Counted from the first letter of the stretch, positions 41,441 to 50,071 are shown. The stretch: DNA of 64,000 nt from Mesorhizobium ciceri WSM4083 (GCF_000519305.1 NZ_JAFG01000003.1:437070-501069); one strand, 5' to 3'. Notes: a model not told the origin generated them from the sequence alone. Program-made: numbers and translations.

Positions 41441-42580
41441 ATGAATAAAACCAGTAATTTAGCGGCGAAAGCAGAATCCATGCGTGAAGACCTGAACGCC
41501 CTCCTCAAGACCTATCTCACCGATGGCGCGGTGGGCGCATCACTCGCCTACTCGACAGGCGCCGCACCAACCGCCCTCACCGCCGGCCTCGCCGATCGGG
41601 AACATGGCGTTGCCGTCTCGCCCGACCGCCTGTTCAAGATCGGCAGTTGCACCAAGACCTTCGTTGCCGCGGCGCTGGCCAAGCTCGCCCAGGACGGCAA
41701 GCTCGATCTCGGCGCGCCGATCGCCTCCTGGTTTCCCGACCTGCCAGGAGCAAAAGACATTTCGGTGCGCCAGCTGATCAACCACCGCAGTGGCCTGCCG
41801 GAGTTCGAATATTACATTCCGATGGACCCGAGCCGGCAATGGACGCCGCAGCAGCTGGTCGACATCGCCTTCGCCTCCGACAAGCAGAAGGCGCCGGGCG
41901 GAGCCGCCGTCTACAACAACACCGGCTATGTGCTGGCCGGCATGGTAATCGAGGCGGTCTCCGGCCAGCCGCTCGGCGGCTATGTCAGAAGTGCAGTGCT
42001 GCAGCCGCTTGGCCTCAAGAATACCTGGTCGCCGGCCACCGAAGCCTTTCCGGAAAAACCGATGGTGCGCGGCTATTACCACCGGCCGCCGCCGGCGGCG
42101 AATGCGCCCGCCGATATCGCTTCGGGTGGCGAAATGTGGCGCATGGACGGCGTGCTCCCCTATTCCGACGAATTGCAGGATTCTTCCGATTCCTTCCCGT
42201 TCGGCGCCGCCTATGGCTGCGGCGACATGGTGTCGACGCCGTCGGATATGGTGGCCTTCATGCGCGGCCTCTTTTCCGGAAAGCTGCTGTCGCCGCCGTT
42301 CTTCGCCGAGATGTTCGAACACCGCGTGCCAGCGAGTTTTCCGGGCACCCGCATGCGCGAAACCGGCGCCGGCATGTTCCAGAGCACCTACGCCAACCGC
42401 GCCTTTTACGGCCACCAGGGCAGCATTCCCGGCTACGTCGCCGTCATGTTGCATGACCCGATCTCAGAACTGACCATCGCCATGACCAGCAATGTCGGTT
42501 CCGGTAACCGGCTGTCCTTCCAGGCCAGCGGCTTGCATCCGGTGGTCGATAAGGCGATCCAGATCATTCTGGAAAACTAG
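41441..42580 (+). CDS. Serine hydrolase of the class C beta-lactamase / D-aminopeptidase fold
   Basis: 379 residues from ATG 41441 (GAGGG 9 nt upstream; ATG 41480 is the alternative). SxxK motif GSCTKTF (Ser about residue 69), tyrosine motif YNNTGY, and HQG near the C-terminus are the three active-site boxes. No signal peptide, so it is cytosolic. Its place behind the oxidase and dipeptide-binding protein suggests a D-aminopeptidase or ester hydrolase that frees substrate for the oxidase. Exact substrate is inferred. Confidence 0.8.
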   Translation: MNKTSNLAAKAESMREDLNALLKTYLTDGAVGASLAYSTGAAPTALTAGLADREHGVAVSPDRLFKIGSCTKTFVAAALAKLAQDGKLDLGAPIASWFPDLPGAKDISVRQLINHRSGLPEFEYYIPMDPSRQWTPQQLVDIAFASDKQKAPGGAAVYNNTGYVLAGMVIEAVSGQPLGGYVRSAVLQPLGLKNTWSPATEAFPEKPMVRGYYHRPPPAANAPADIASGGEMWRMDGVLPYSDELQDSSDSFPFGAAYGCGDMVSTPSDMVAFMRGLFSGKLLSPPFFAEMFEHRVPASFPGTRMRETGAGMFQSTYANRAFYGHQGSIPGYVAVMLHDPISELTIAMTSNVGSGNRLSFQASGLHPVVDKAIQIILEN

Positions 42581-43290
42581 CCGCGAAAGATCGCCACGGC
42601 GGCAGCGACGATCGCCGCGTTGTCCTTCGCCACAGTTCCGTCGGAGAGCGTCTTGCCGTCTTCCAGACCGACCCGTGTCGACCAGCGCTGGAGATGCGCA
42701 AGCTTGACGAAGGGCCAGACAGTTGCATCGACGCCATGCAGCAGGATCGGCCGCCGTAGCCCGGCGCGCTCGAGCACGGCGGCGATGCCATGCGCTTCGT
42801 CGAGTGCAGCGGACAGGTCCGGGATGTCGATCTCGATCAGAATGCGCAGCACCTGGTCGTGGCCGGGAAGCGCTACGAAGCGCTCGGCATCGGCGACGAC
42901 GGCAAGCCCCGTCTCGATGCCGACACCACGCTGGCGCAGCAGCTCCATCACGGCGGGCGCATCCGGTTCGGACAAGTTGACCGAGGCATAGTCGGGCAGG
43001 TCTCGCCAGCCTGCGATCGCCGTGCGGGTCCGCTCGACGTCATTCTCGATCCAGGCGCCGGTCGACACGCCAACCAGTGTTCCCGGGCAGGTCCGGCGCA
43101 CCGCCAGCACCGTGGCGTCGACGGCTGCCAGGCTTTCGCGCCCGTCAGTGCCGCGCGGATGGATATGCAGTTCGGCCGCTCCAGCGGCGACGCAGGCTGC
43201 GGCATCGCTGGCCATTGCCTGCGCGTCGAGCGGCAGCCTTGGATGAAAATCGCGCACGCGCGCGCCGTTGATGCAGGCCTGGACGATCAT
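42577..43290 (-). CDS. BKACE-family beta-keto acid cleavage enzyme
   Basis: 237 residues from ATG 43290 (GGTGAG upstream; GTG 43299 possible). IVQACINGAR, AELHIHPRG with two metal-binding His, and VSTGAWIE are BKACE (DUF849) landmarks; the family splits beta-keto acids with acetyl-CoA, as in lysine fermentation, but has many substrates. The chain is shorter than the usual 270-300. Its end overlaps the serine-hydrolase gene by 4 bp, convergent. Confidence 0.85.
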   Translation of the reverse strand: MIVQACINGARVRDFHPRLPLDAQAMASDAAACVAAGAAELHIHPRGTDGRESLAAVDATVLAVRRTCPGTLVGVSTGAWIENDVERTRTAIAGWRDLPDYASVNLSEPDAPAVMELLRQRGVGIETGLAVVADAERFVALPGHDQVLRILIEIDIPDLSAALDEAHGIAAVLERAGLRRPILLHGVDATVWPFVKLAHLQRWSTRVGLEDGKTLSDGTVAKDNAAIVAAAVAIFRG

Positions 43291-43719
43291 CGGTCTCACC
43301 TTGCGCAGGAAATTGACAGTCTAATCACGCGGCGGTGAAACCGCCAATCTCCCCCTTGGGGGCAGGGCTATCGCATATGGATTTTTGCGAAGAACCCCCA
43401 CCCTCACCCTCCCCACAAGGGGGAGGGAACGCTGCCGCGTGCCTCTAATTCTTCTTTGGTGCCGAAAAGACAGGCGATTTGCGCAGGTCAGCGCCTACGG
43501 AAGTTTCCCCCCCTGTGGGGAGGGGTTAGGGGTGGGGGTCCGTGCCGGGCAGACATCTCAGGAACTCCATATGCGATAGCCATGCCCACGTAGGGGGGAG
43601 CTCGGCAGCTTCAACGACGCGCGCCTCCCCGCAACATTCGGCGGCATTTGAATAAAAGCCGCTTGTGGATATTTACCCGGCGTTCCCTCGTCTCCGGCAA
43701 GGTCTTTTAGGGCGGGATC
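43291..43719. other. 429-bp intergenic region
   Basis: Mostly the nested palindromic element at 43366-43581 with outer palindromic pieces (43349-43365, 43582-43601). No gene is supported. A short AT-rich stretch at 43645-43665 may be the promoter of the gene at 43720. Confidence 0.6.
43366..43581. repeat. Palindromic insertion element with 16-bp perfect ends
   Basis: GGCTATCGCATATGGA at 43366-43381 is exactly inverted at 43566-43581. Inside, CACCCTCACCCTCCCCACAAG and a matching TGTGGGGAGGGGTTAGGGGTG near 43512-43533 form a second palindrome. It lies in the middle of another palindromic repeat (CTCCCCCTTGGGGG on the left, GGGGGGAG on the right), i.e. it is nested. Confidence 0.75.
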
Positions 43720-43926
43720 ATGGAGGGACCATTGACCAGCGATTTTTCAGCCGCCCGCATCCACCTCGAACGCGCCTATCATTATCTGCAAGGCAACGAC
43801 GAGACGAGTCGCGCGGCCTGCGACGCGCTCGATCTGTTGATCGAAGCGGTGACGGAGGCGCAGCACAGGCGACCCGAGGCTGGAGTGCTGGAGTTTCCGC
43901 AATCGACGGCGCGGCGAACCGGATAG
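43720..43926 (+). CDS. Small hypothetical protein
   Basis: 68 residues, GGGCGGG 5 nt before the ATG. Helical: FSAARIHLERAYHYLQGNDETSRAACDALDLLIEAVTEAQHRRPEAGVLEF. No family. Convergent with the GGDEF-EAL gene. Confidence 0.6.
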   Translation: MEGPLTSDFSAARIHLERAYHYLQGNDETSRAACDALDLLIEAVTEAQHRRPEAGVLEFPQSTARRTG

Positions 43927-43980
43927 ACTGTGGCGAGTTTCAGGTCAGTCCGGCCTGGCCTGAAATTCGCCGCACCCGGA

Positions 43981-46077
43981 TCACGATGCCTTGCGGGCCG
44001 CCGCTCCCTTGGTCGCACGCACGACAATCCGCTCCAGCGGCTCCGGCCGATGCAGCAGAAATCCCTGGCCGAAGGCGACGCCCATGTCGCTCAGCATCGC
44101 CAGCGTGTCCTGCCGTTCGATCTTCTCGCCGACCACGTCGCAGCCGAGGCTGCGCGCGATGCTGGTGATGGCCAGCACGATCTCGCGGTCGAAACGGCTT
44201 TGCGTGATGTGCTCGATAAAGGAACCGTCGATCTTGATCGTGTCGACGGGGAAGCGCCTGAGATATTCGAACGAGCTCATGCCGGCGCCGAAATCGTCGA
44301 GGCTGACCCGGCAGTGCCGTTCGCGCGCCTTGCGCACGAACTGTTCGGCGGCATCGAAATTGGTGACGGCGGCGGTTTCGGTGATCTCGAAGCCGATGCC
44401 CGAATGAAGCGCCCCGGTCTCTTCGATGACGCTGTCGACAAATGCCCATAATTGCGGATCGCTCAGCGTCTGTGCCGACAGGTTGAAGCCGAGCGTCAGT
44501 GCGCCCGAGCGCAAGGCAGCACCATGCCGCGACAGCGCGGTGCGGATGATCCAGCGGTCGAGCCGCGACGCGATGCCGAAGCGCTCGGCCACCGGAATGA
44601 ACTCGCCGGGCGGCACCAGCCGGCCATTGCGTGCGGCAAGCCTGGCCAGCACTTCGACATGGCGGCTTTCCTGCCACGGCTTGCCGAGCAGGTGGATTTC
44701 CTGACCGAACAGTTTCAGCCGTCCGTCTTCCATGGCATCGACGGTGTCGGCGGCGACACGCGCGGCATTCAGCCCGCCCAATCCCGCCTCTGCTGCCGCG
44801 GAGAAGACCGCGAAGCGGTTGCGGCCGGCGGCCTTGGCCGCGTAGCAGGCGTCATCGGCACAGGCCAGCGCGTCGGCGACCGTGGTGCTGGCATCATCGA
44901 CGAAAGCGATGCCGATCGAGGCCGCCAGCTTGCGGGTCGACGCGGCCACGCCGAGATCGGCCTCGCGCACCGCGCCAAGCACGGCCGCGGCGATCCGCTC
45001 GGCCTGCGCGGCATCGCAATGCGGCACCAGCAGCGCGAATTCGTCGCCACCCAGCCGCGCCGCGTGTGCTGTCGGCGGCAGGCAGGCGCGGATGCCGGCG
45101 GCAACGCTCTTCAGCGCCAGGTCGCCGGCGGCGTGGCCGGCAAAATCGTTGAGCGCCTTGAAGTAGTCGAGATCGACGTAAAACACCGCCAGAGGCGCAC
45201 CCGCCGCGATATGATCGGCGAGCAGCCGGTCGAAGGCGGAGCGGTTGTACAGGCCGGTCAACGCATCGTGACGGGCGGCATAGGCGAGCTCCTGCTCGCG
45301 CAGTTTTTCCTCGGTGATGTCGCGCACCGTGCCAAGCACCTGGCCAGCCGCACCGGCGATGGCGATGAAGCGCACTAGCGATTCGACATGGCGAATGACG
45401 CCGTCGCGCTTGATGATCCGGTACTGCGAGGCGGTAACTCGGTCCGAACCGGGTGTCGGCAAATGCGCCTGCTCGGTGGCTTCCCTGTCGTCGGGGTGCA
45501 GGAACGTATGCCAGAGGTCGGCGGTCACCTCGTCGGTATCGGCGACGAGGCCGAATATGTCTCTGGTGCGGGCGTCCCAATAGCTCTTGTTGGTGGCGAT
45601 GTCGTGGTGCCAGATGCCGGTGCCGCTGGCAGCGAGTGCCAGCCGGAAGCGCACATTGACCTGCTCGAGTTCGGCTTCGGCGGCCTTCTGCTTGGTGATG
45701 TCGGTCTGCACGCCCATCAGCCTGAGCGGCTTTCCCATCGCGTCGCGCTCGACAATGCCGCCGCGATCGAGCACCCACACCCAGTGGCCCTGCTTGTGCT
45801 TCAGCCTGAGTTCGGTCTCGATGGCGTCGGTCTGTCCGGCAATGTGGCGGTCGCCGCTGGTCAGCGCCCGCTCGCGGTCGTCGGGATGGGTCAGCTGCAG
45901 CCAGAGATCGGCCGTGTCGGCAAGCTCGCCCTCCTCATAGCCGAGCATGCGCCACCATGTCGGCGAATAGAAGCAGCTGCCGTTTGCAATATCCCAATCC
46001 CAGACTCCAAGATGGGCGCGCTCGAGCGCCAGCGCCCAGAACTCTCCATTGCGATTTTTCTTGCTCTGACGCGCCAT
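43981..46077 (-). CDS. PAS-PAS-GGDEF-EAL protein (cyclic-di-GMP turnover)
   Basis: 698 residues from ATG 46077. PAS/PAC 1 about 15-135 (LGVWDWDIANGSCFYSPTWWRMLGYEEGEL), PAS 2 about 145-265, GGDEF domain about 280-430 with intact RLGGDEFAL and the N-terminal HDALTGLYNR, then an EAL domain. The EAL core is altered: the usual QP(I/V) is QEI and the EAL triplet is EVL (RHVEVLARL), while DDFGAG, IKIDGSFI and GQGFLLHRP remain. It probably makes cyclic-di-GMP; phosphodiesterase activity is uncertain. No membrane segment. Confidence 0.9.
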   Translation of the reverse strand: MARQSKKNRNGEFWALALERAHLGVWDWDIANGSCFYSPTWWRMLGYEEGELADTADLWLQLTHPDDRERALTSGDRHIAGQTDAIETELRLKHKQGHWVWVLDRGGIVERDAMGKPLRLMGVQTDITKQKAAEAELEQVNVRFRLALAASGTGIWHHDIATNKSYWDARTRDIFGLVADTDEVTADLWHTFLHPDDREATEQAHLPTPGSDRVTASQYRIIKRDGVIRHVESLVRFIAIAGAAGQVLGTVRDITEEKLREQELAYAARHDALTGLYNRSAFDRLLADHIAAGAPLAVFYVDLDYFKALNDFAGHAAGDLALKSVAAGIRACLPPTAHAARLGGDEFALLVPHCDAAQAERIAAAVLGAVREADLGVAASTRKLAASIGIAFVDDASTTVADALACADDACYAAKAAGRNRFAVFSAAAEAGLGGLNAARVAADTVDAMEDGRLKLFGQEIHLLGKPWQESRHVEVLARLAARNGRLVPPGEFIPVAERFGIASRLDRWIIRTALSRHGAALRSGALTLGFNLSAQTLSDPQLWAFVDSVIEETGALHSGIGFEITETAAVTNFDAAEQFVRKARERHCRVSLDDFGAGMSSFEYLRRFPVDTIKIDGSFIEHITQSRFDREIVLAITSIARSLGCDVVGEKIERQDTLAMLSDMGVAFGQGFLLHRPEPLERIVVRATKGAAARKAS

Positions 46078-46254
46078 CGTCTGCTTCGCCTGCCCCACTG
46101 CGGGCAATCTGCGGCAAAACCAGAGAAGAAAGCGTTACTTGGCTGAGGCGGGCTGTTTCCTTGGGGTCCTCACCCGCCTTTCGATTGGTCGGCAAGAACC
46201 GGAGTTTTGCCTCCGGCGGATCGTCCTAGTCATGGCTCCAGGTCATCGGCCAAT

Positions 46255-46291
46255 CCGATGATCCCGGATCATCGGCGGCGCCGATGATCCG
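46255..46291. promoter_or_regulatory. Triple half-site operator before SnoaL-like gene
   Basis: CCGATGATCC (46255-46264), GGATCATCGG (46266-46275) and CCGATGATCCG (46281-46291) give three copies of one half-site, the first two a palindrome with a one-base centre. The nearest downstream start is 46316, 25 bp away. Confidence 0.6.
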
Positions 46292-46315
46292 TTGCAGAGA
46301 CAAGAGGACCTTCCA

Positions 46316-46765
46316 ATGACCAAGCAAGAGGATAACAAGGCCGTCGTCGTCAGATGGTTCACCGACTTCTGGGGTGAAACCTGCGACCTGTCCGTGGTCG
46401 ACGACATCGCGGCACCCGACATGCTGCTGAGATACTCGCTGCACGAGCCGCGCCGCGGCCGCGACGACATCAAGGCCTTCATGACCGACTTCCGCGCCGC
46501 CTTCCCGGATCTCAACTTCTGGGCCACGGCCGACCTGATCGCCGAGGGCGACTATGTCGTCGGCCAGTGGGAGGGCGGCGGCACGCACACCGGCCCGGCC
46601 TTCGGCGATTTCCTCGCCGGCTCGCTGCCCGCCGCCACCGGCCGCACCATGCGCTTCACCGGCACCACCGTGCTGAAGGTGGTCGACGGCAGGATCGTCG
46701 AGGAGATCGGGCTCGATGACGGCGTCGCCGCCCTCACCCAGCTCGGCCTGATCAAGGCCGCATGA
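46316..46765 (+). CDS. SnoaL-like polyketide-cyclase fold protein
   Basis: 149 residues from ATG 46316 (GAGGA upstream). VVVRWFTDFWGETCDLSVVDDIAAPDMLLRYSLHEPRRGRDDIKAFMTDFRAAFPDLNFWATADLIAEGDYVVGQWEGGGTHTG is the SnoaL/NTF2-like pattern. Such small cups bind hydrophobic ligands, often in stress-related roles. A strong terminator follows. Confidence 0.85.
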   Translation: MTKQEDNKAVVVRWFTDFWGETCDLSVVDDIAAPDMLLRYSLHEPRRGRDDIKAFMTDFRAAFPDLNFWATADLIAEGDYVVGQWEGGGTHTGPAFGDFLAGSLPAATGRTMRFTGTTVLKVVDGRIVEEIGLDDGVAALTQLGLIKAA

Positions 46766-46777
46766 TCGAGCCGTATG

Positions 46778-46820
46778 ATTGAAAGGGCCATCGCCACGCA
46801 GGCGATGGCCCTGTTTCAAT
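46778..46820 (+). terminator. Rho-independent terminator
   Basis: ATTGAAA-GGGCCATCGCC (46778-46795) pairs with GGCGATGGCCC-TGTTTCAAT (46801-46820) around ACGCA; the lower stem ends with TGTTTCAAT. It directly follows the SnoaL-like gene. Confidence 0.8.
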
Positions 46821-47053
46821 CGTGACCGAAGCCTGATGACACGGAAGCCTGCAACAGGTGAAACCAGCGCGCAAACGTGACGCCGGGCCGTTGCGGCGCA
46901 ACATCTCCGTCAATAAATCCTTGCCAACAAATTACGAATTATAACTATCTAATTTGGAAAACTCTACTTGAAATACAGTGTAACATGATGGTAATACTTT
47001 ATCCGCAAAATACTCCACAACAGTCTTTTGGGCAACTGGCGGGATGTCCCTCG

Positions 47054-48151
47054 ATGAATGAGCACACCGGTCAGCGCGGCGACAATCGCCGCCCAGCTGC
47101 AACCCTGGACCTGGACATCGCAACGACCAGGAGCGGCTGGCTGCTGCTTGCCTTGTGTCTGACCTATGCCGTGACCGCTCTTTGCCTGCAGCCGGATCGC
47201 TACCTGCATCTGGCGCAATCCTATGCCGAGCCGTTCGCCTTCTTCCTGCCCGCGCTTCTGGCGGCTGGCCTTGGCGTGGCGGGGCTGGCATTTGCCCGGC
47301 ATACCCCAACGAGGTTTATCCTCGACATACTCAGGCAGCGTTGGCTGACAGCCGCGCCCGTTATCCTTCTGTTCTTTCTCGGCATCACCGCCTTCACCAC
47401 CTTGAAGGTCGCCATCCCGGACACGGTGCCGTTCTACGCCGACCGTGCCCTGGCGGAGCTTGATCTTCGGCTGCATGGCGTCGACCCCTGGACATGGGCG
47501 CACAGCGTGGTTCCCGAATCGGTCTCGGTCGCCATTTTCGCCGGCTATGGATATGTCTGGCTCGTGCAATGGTTCGGCACGGTGCTCTTCGTTGCCTTCT
47601 GGAACAATCCGGCCAGCCGCTTGCGCTATCTATGGGCGTTCGCGCTGACCACGATCCTGTGCGGTACCGTTCTCGCGACCCTGCTGTCGTCCACCGGCCC
47701 GATATTCCACGACCAGTTCTACGGCGGTGACCGGTTTGCCGCACTGCAAACCGCCCTGGCGCAGAACCGCTACGCCGCGTCGGTACATGTCTATGCCGAC
47801 TATCTGCTTGTGGCCTACCAGAGTGGCCGCCCGGAACTGGGCGGCGGCATCTCCGCCATGCCAAGCATGCATGTCGCCATCGCCACGCTCAACGCACTCT
47901 TCCTGGCCGGCTTCGGTCGTCGGTGGGCAATCGCCGGCTGGTCCTTTACGGCCTTCATCCTATTCGGCTCGGTTTACACCGGCTGGCACTATGCCGTGGA
48001 TGGCTATCTCTCGATCCTTGTCGTGTCCCTGCTCTGGTACGTGACGGGACGCTTCGTCTTGCCGCAAGCGAGCCGGGATGCCATCGAGGTGGGATTGGCG
48101 ATCCCGGATCAGGCGGCACAAAGACCGATCGGGCAGCGCTTTTCCTCATAG
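47054..48151 (+). CDS. PAP2-superfamily membrane phosphatase
   Basis: 365 residues from ATG 47054 (weak ribosome site; ATG 46984 is upstream in frame). At least six membrane helices, with phosphatase motifs SMHVAIATL and GWHYAVDGYLS near the end, as in the PAP2_3 / inositol-phosphotransferase-like branch. AT-rich DNA at 46915-47030 is a likely promoter and suggests separate expression. Substrate unknown; lipid phosphate is usual. Confidence 0.85.
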   Translation: MNEHTGQRGDNRRPAATLDLDIATTRSGWLLLALCLTYAVTALCLQPDRYLHLAQSYAEPFAFFLPALLAAGLGVAGLAFARHTPTRFILDILRQRWLTAAPVILLFFLGITAFTTLKVAIPDTVPFYADRALAELDLRLHGVDPWTWAHSVVPESVSVAIFAGYGYVWLVQWFGTVLFVAFWNNPASRLRYLWAFALTTILCGTVLATLLSSTGPIFHDQFYGGDRFAALQTALAQNRYAASVHVYADYLLVAYQSGRPELGGGISAMPSMHVAIATLNALFLAGFGRRWAIAGWSFTAFILFGSVYTGWHYAVDGYLSILVVSLLWYVTGRFVLPQASRDAIEVGLAIPDQAAQRPIGQRFSS

Positions 48152-48330
48152 GAGTTGCGAGAACGTCGAAGCGGTCACCATCGGGAGTGCCAAGCTCCGG
48201 CTCGCTCTCAAAACAGCTGTGATTTCGGCGATCGCCCAATGGTAATCGGCTTCGGTCCCAATGGGTCGAATGTTTCCACACTTCTCCAGATCAATCTTGT
48301 CATACTCTTTGTGCGTGCCGACGAACAGGC
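48150..48330 (-). pseudogene. Relic of a HigB-HigA toxin-antitoxin pair
   Basis: Reading the minus strand from about 48328: LFVGTHKEYDKIDLEKC is the end of a HigB toxin, followed without a stop by NIRPIGTEADYHWAIAEITA, the start of a HigA antitoxin; after a frame change comes FESEPELGTPDGDRFDVLATPM, the next part of HigA. The HTH end of HigA and most of HigB are gone. The order (toxin then antitoxin) and spacing match higBA. Non-functional. Confidence 0.75.
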
Positions 48331-48335
48331 ATGCA

Positions 48336-48361
48336 CGTTTCCTGACGCTTGTCAGGAAACG
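48336..48361. promoter_or_regulatory. Perfect inverted repeat upstream of ada
   Basis: CGTTTCCTGAC (48336-48346) and GTCAGGAAACG (48351-48361) pair perfectly over GCTT, 37 bp before the ada start. It could be a hairpin in the leader or an operator. Confidence 0.5.
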
Positions 48362-48398
48362 GGTGGCGAAGCCGGCCTCCAGCGGCTTCAATGCGGTC

Positions 48399-49523
48399 AT
48401 GTTCATCACCCTGGCCAAGAATCTGAAATCCACGCCGCTGCCGGTTGCCGATGATCCGCGCTGGGCGCGCATCGTTGCGCGCGACAAGTCGGCCGACGGC
48501 GAATTCTGGTATTCGGTGGCGACGACCGGCGTCTATTGCCGGCCTTCCTGCCCGTCGCGGCGCGCCAACCCCAGGAATGTGCAACTGCACGGCACGCTGG
48601 ATCAGGCCAGGGCAACCGGCTTTCGCCCCTGCCGGCGCTGCAACCCGAATGGCCCGTCGCTCGAGGCCGGCAACGCGGCGATGGTCGCCGATGCCTGCCG
48701 CAGGATCGAGCAGAGCGAGGAAGAACCGTCGCTCGCTGAACTGGCTGATGCCGCCGGCCGCAGCGCCGGGCATTTCCACCGCATCTTCAAAGCCGTCACC
48801 GGGCTGACGCCGAAGGACTATGCCGCCGCGCATCGCGCCGCCAGGGTCCGCCAGGGTCTGGAAGACGGCGCCAGCGTGACGACGGCGATCTACGATGCCG
48901 GCTTCAATTCGAGCGGGCGATTTTACGAGAAATCCACTGGCATGCTCGGCATGACGCCAACGCGCTATCGCGCCGGCGGCGCCCATGAAGAGATCCGCTT
49001 TGCCGTCGGCGAATCCTCACTCGGCACCATCCTGGTCGCCTCCAGCCAAAAGGGCGTCGTCTCAATCCTGCTCGGCGACGATCCCGACGCCCTGGTGCGC
49101 GACCTGCAGGACCGTTTCCCCCAGGCACGGCTGATCGGCGGCGACCGCGACTATGAGGCGCTGGTCGCCCGCGTCGTCGGTTTCGTCGAGGCTCCGGCGC
49201 TGGGCCTCGATTTGCCGCTCGACGTGCGCGGCACCGCCTTCCAGCAGCGCGTCTGGCAGGCCTTGCGCGACATCCCCGCCGGCCGCACGGTTTCCTATGC
49301 CGAGATCGCGCAGCGCATCGGCGCGCCGAAGGCGACCCGCGCCATCGCCGCCGCCTGCGCCGCCAACAATCTTGCCGTCGCCATTCCCTGCCACCGCGTG
49401 ATCCGCAGGGATGGCGCCCTGTCCGGCTACGCCTGGGGCGCTGAGCGCAAACGCGCACTGCTCGACCGCGAGGCGGACGGGTCGAACGCACCCGGCAGCG
49501 CTTACCGATCCGCGCGGAGATGA
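48399..49523 (+). CDS. ada: Bifunctional Ada: alkylation-repair regulator and methyltransferase
   Basis: 374 residues from ATG 48399. Zinc N-terminus with methyl-phosphotriester acceptor Cys 47 (GVYCRPSC), further ligands Cys 51, 78 and 81 (RPCRRC), an AraC HTH (about 95-205, SLAELADAAGRSAGHFHRIFKAVTGLTPKDY) and a C-terminal O6-methylguanine methyltransferase with acceptor Cys 331 (IPCHRV). It repairs alkylated DNA and, when methylated, activates the alkylation regulon. Heads a block of repair genes. Confidence 0.95.
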   Translation: MFITLAKNLKSTPLPVADDPRWARIVARDKSADGEFWYSVATTGVYCRPSCPSRRANPRNVQLHGTLDQARATGFRPCRRCNPNGPSLEAGNAAMVADACRRIEQSEEEPSLAELADAAGRSAGHFHRIFKAVTGLTPKDYAAAHRAARVRQGLEDGASVTTAIYDAGFNSSGRFYEKSTGMLGMTPTRYRAGGAHEEIRFAVGESSLGTILVASSQKGVVSILLGDDPDALVRDLQDRFPQARLIGGDRDYEALVARVVGFVEAPALGLDLPLDVRGTAFQQRVWQALRDIPAGRTVSYAEIAQRIGAPKATRAIAAACAANNLAVAIPCHRVIRRDGALSGYAWGAERKRALLDREADGSNAPGSAYRSARR

Positions 49524-49532
49524 CGGCCAAGC

Positions 49533-49763
49533 ATGCGCGCGATGGCAATATCTCATGACAGCGTCACCGATGGGACAGCCCGCACCACCGCCGCCGGCAA
49601 CCGCGCCCAAGAGGCGAAGTCCCAGGTCATGGCCGCCATCGGCGGGCTTGTCGACGAGGGTAAGGCTGAGTGGAACCACACCGCAACCGGCGACATCGAG
49701 CTGCGCCTGCTGAGCGGTGAGGTGTTCATGCTCGGCGAAGTGTCGGTCACGCGTGTGGCATGA
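49533..49763 (+). CDS. Small hypothetical protein between ada and ogt
   Basis: 76 residues (ATG 49533, or 49542). ISHDSVTDGTARTTAAGNRAQEAKSQVMAAIGGLVDEGKAEWNHTATGDIELRLLSGEVFMLGEVSVTRVA: N-terminal polar, C-terminal beta-like. It starts 9 bp after ada, so it is likely in its transcript. No family recognised. Confidence 0.65.
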   Translation: MRAMAISHDSVTDGTARTTAAGNRAQEAKSQVMAAIGGLVDEGKAEWNHTATGDIELRLLSGEVFMLGEVSVTRVA

Positions 49764-49807
49764 GCATGCTTGGCTGAAGTGCGGACGGTTCAAAATCAGC
49801 ACTCTAT

Positions 49808-49969
49808 GGCGCCCCCCTCTGTCCTGCCGGACATCTCCCCCACAAGGAGGGAGATTGGCCGTTCCGGCGCCGGCTCTCGTCCTGCAACGTTGGAGATTGG
49901 CGAAGGCCGTAATGACAGCCAATCTCCCCACTCGTGGGGGAGATGTCCGGCAGGACAGAGGGGGGCGCC
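49808..49969. repeat. RIME-like palindromic repeat
   Basis: 162 bp between GGCGCCCCCCTCTGTCCTGC and its complement; inner hairpins ATCTCCCCCACAAGGAGGGAGAT and ATCTCCCCACTCGTGGGGGAGAT are similarly placed. The unique centre is about 55 bp. It separates the ada transcript from ogt and fills the 308-bp gap. Confidence 0.85.
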
Positions 49970-50071
49970 GTAGAGCGCCTGCCTTGGAGATTCGAATTTG
50001 AAAGCAAGCATCGGAGTGAGCACCGACCGGCGCACGGCTAGGGTTCAGGCACAGACAAAGGAGTAAAGGCG

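Noticed and set aside
44452-45378. Plus-strand frame of 308 codons
   Set aside because: Antisense to the GGDEF-EAL gene; low-complexity text.
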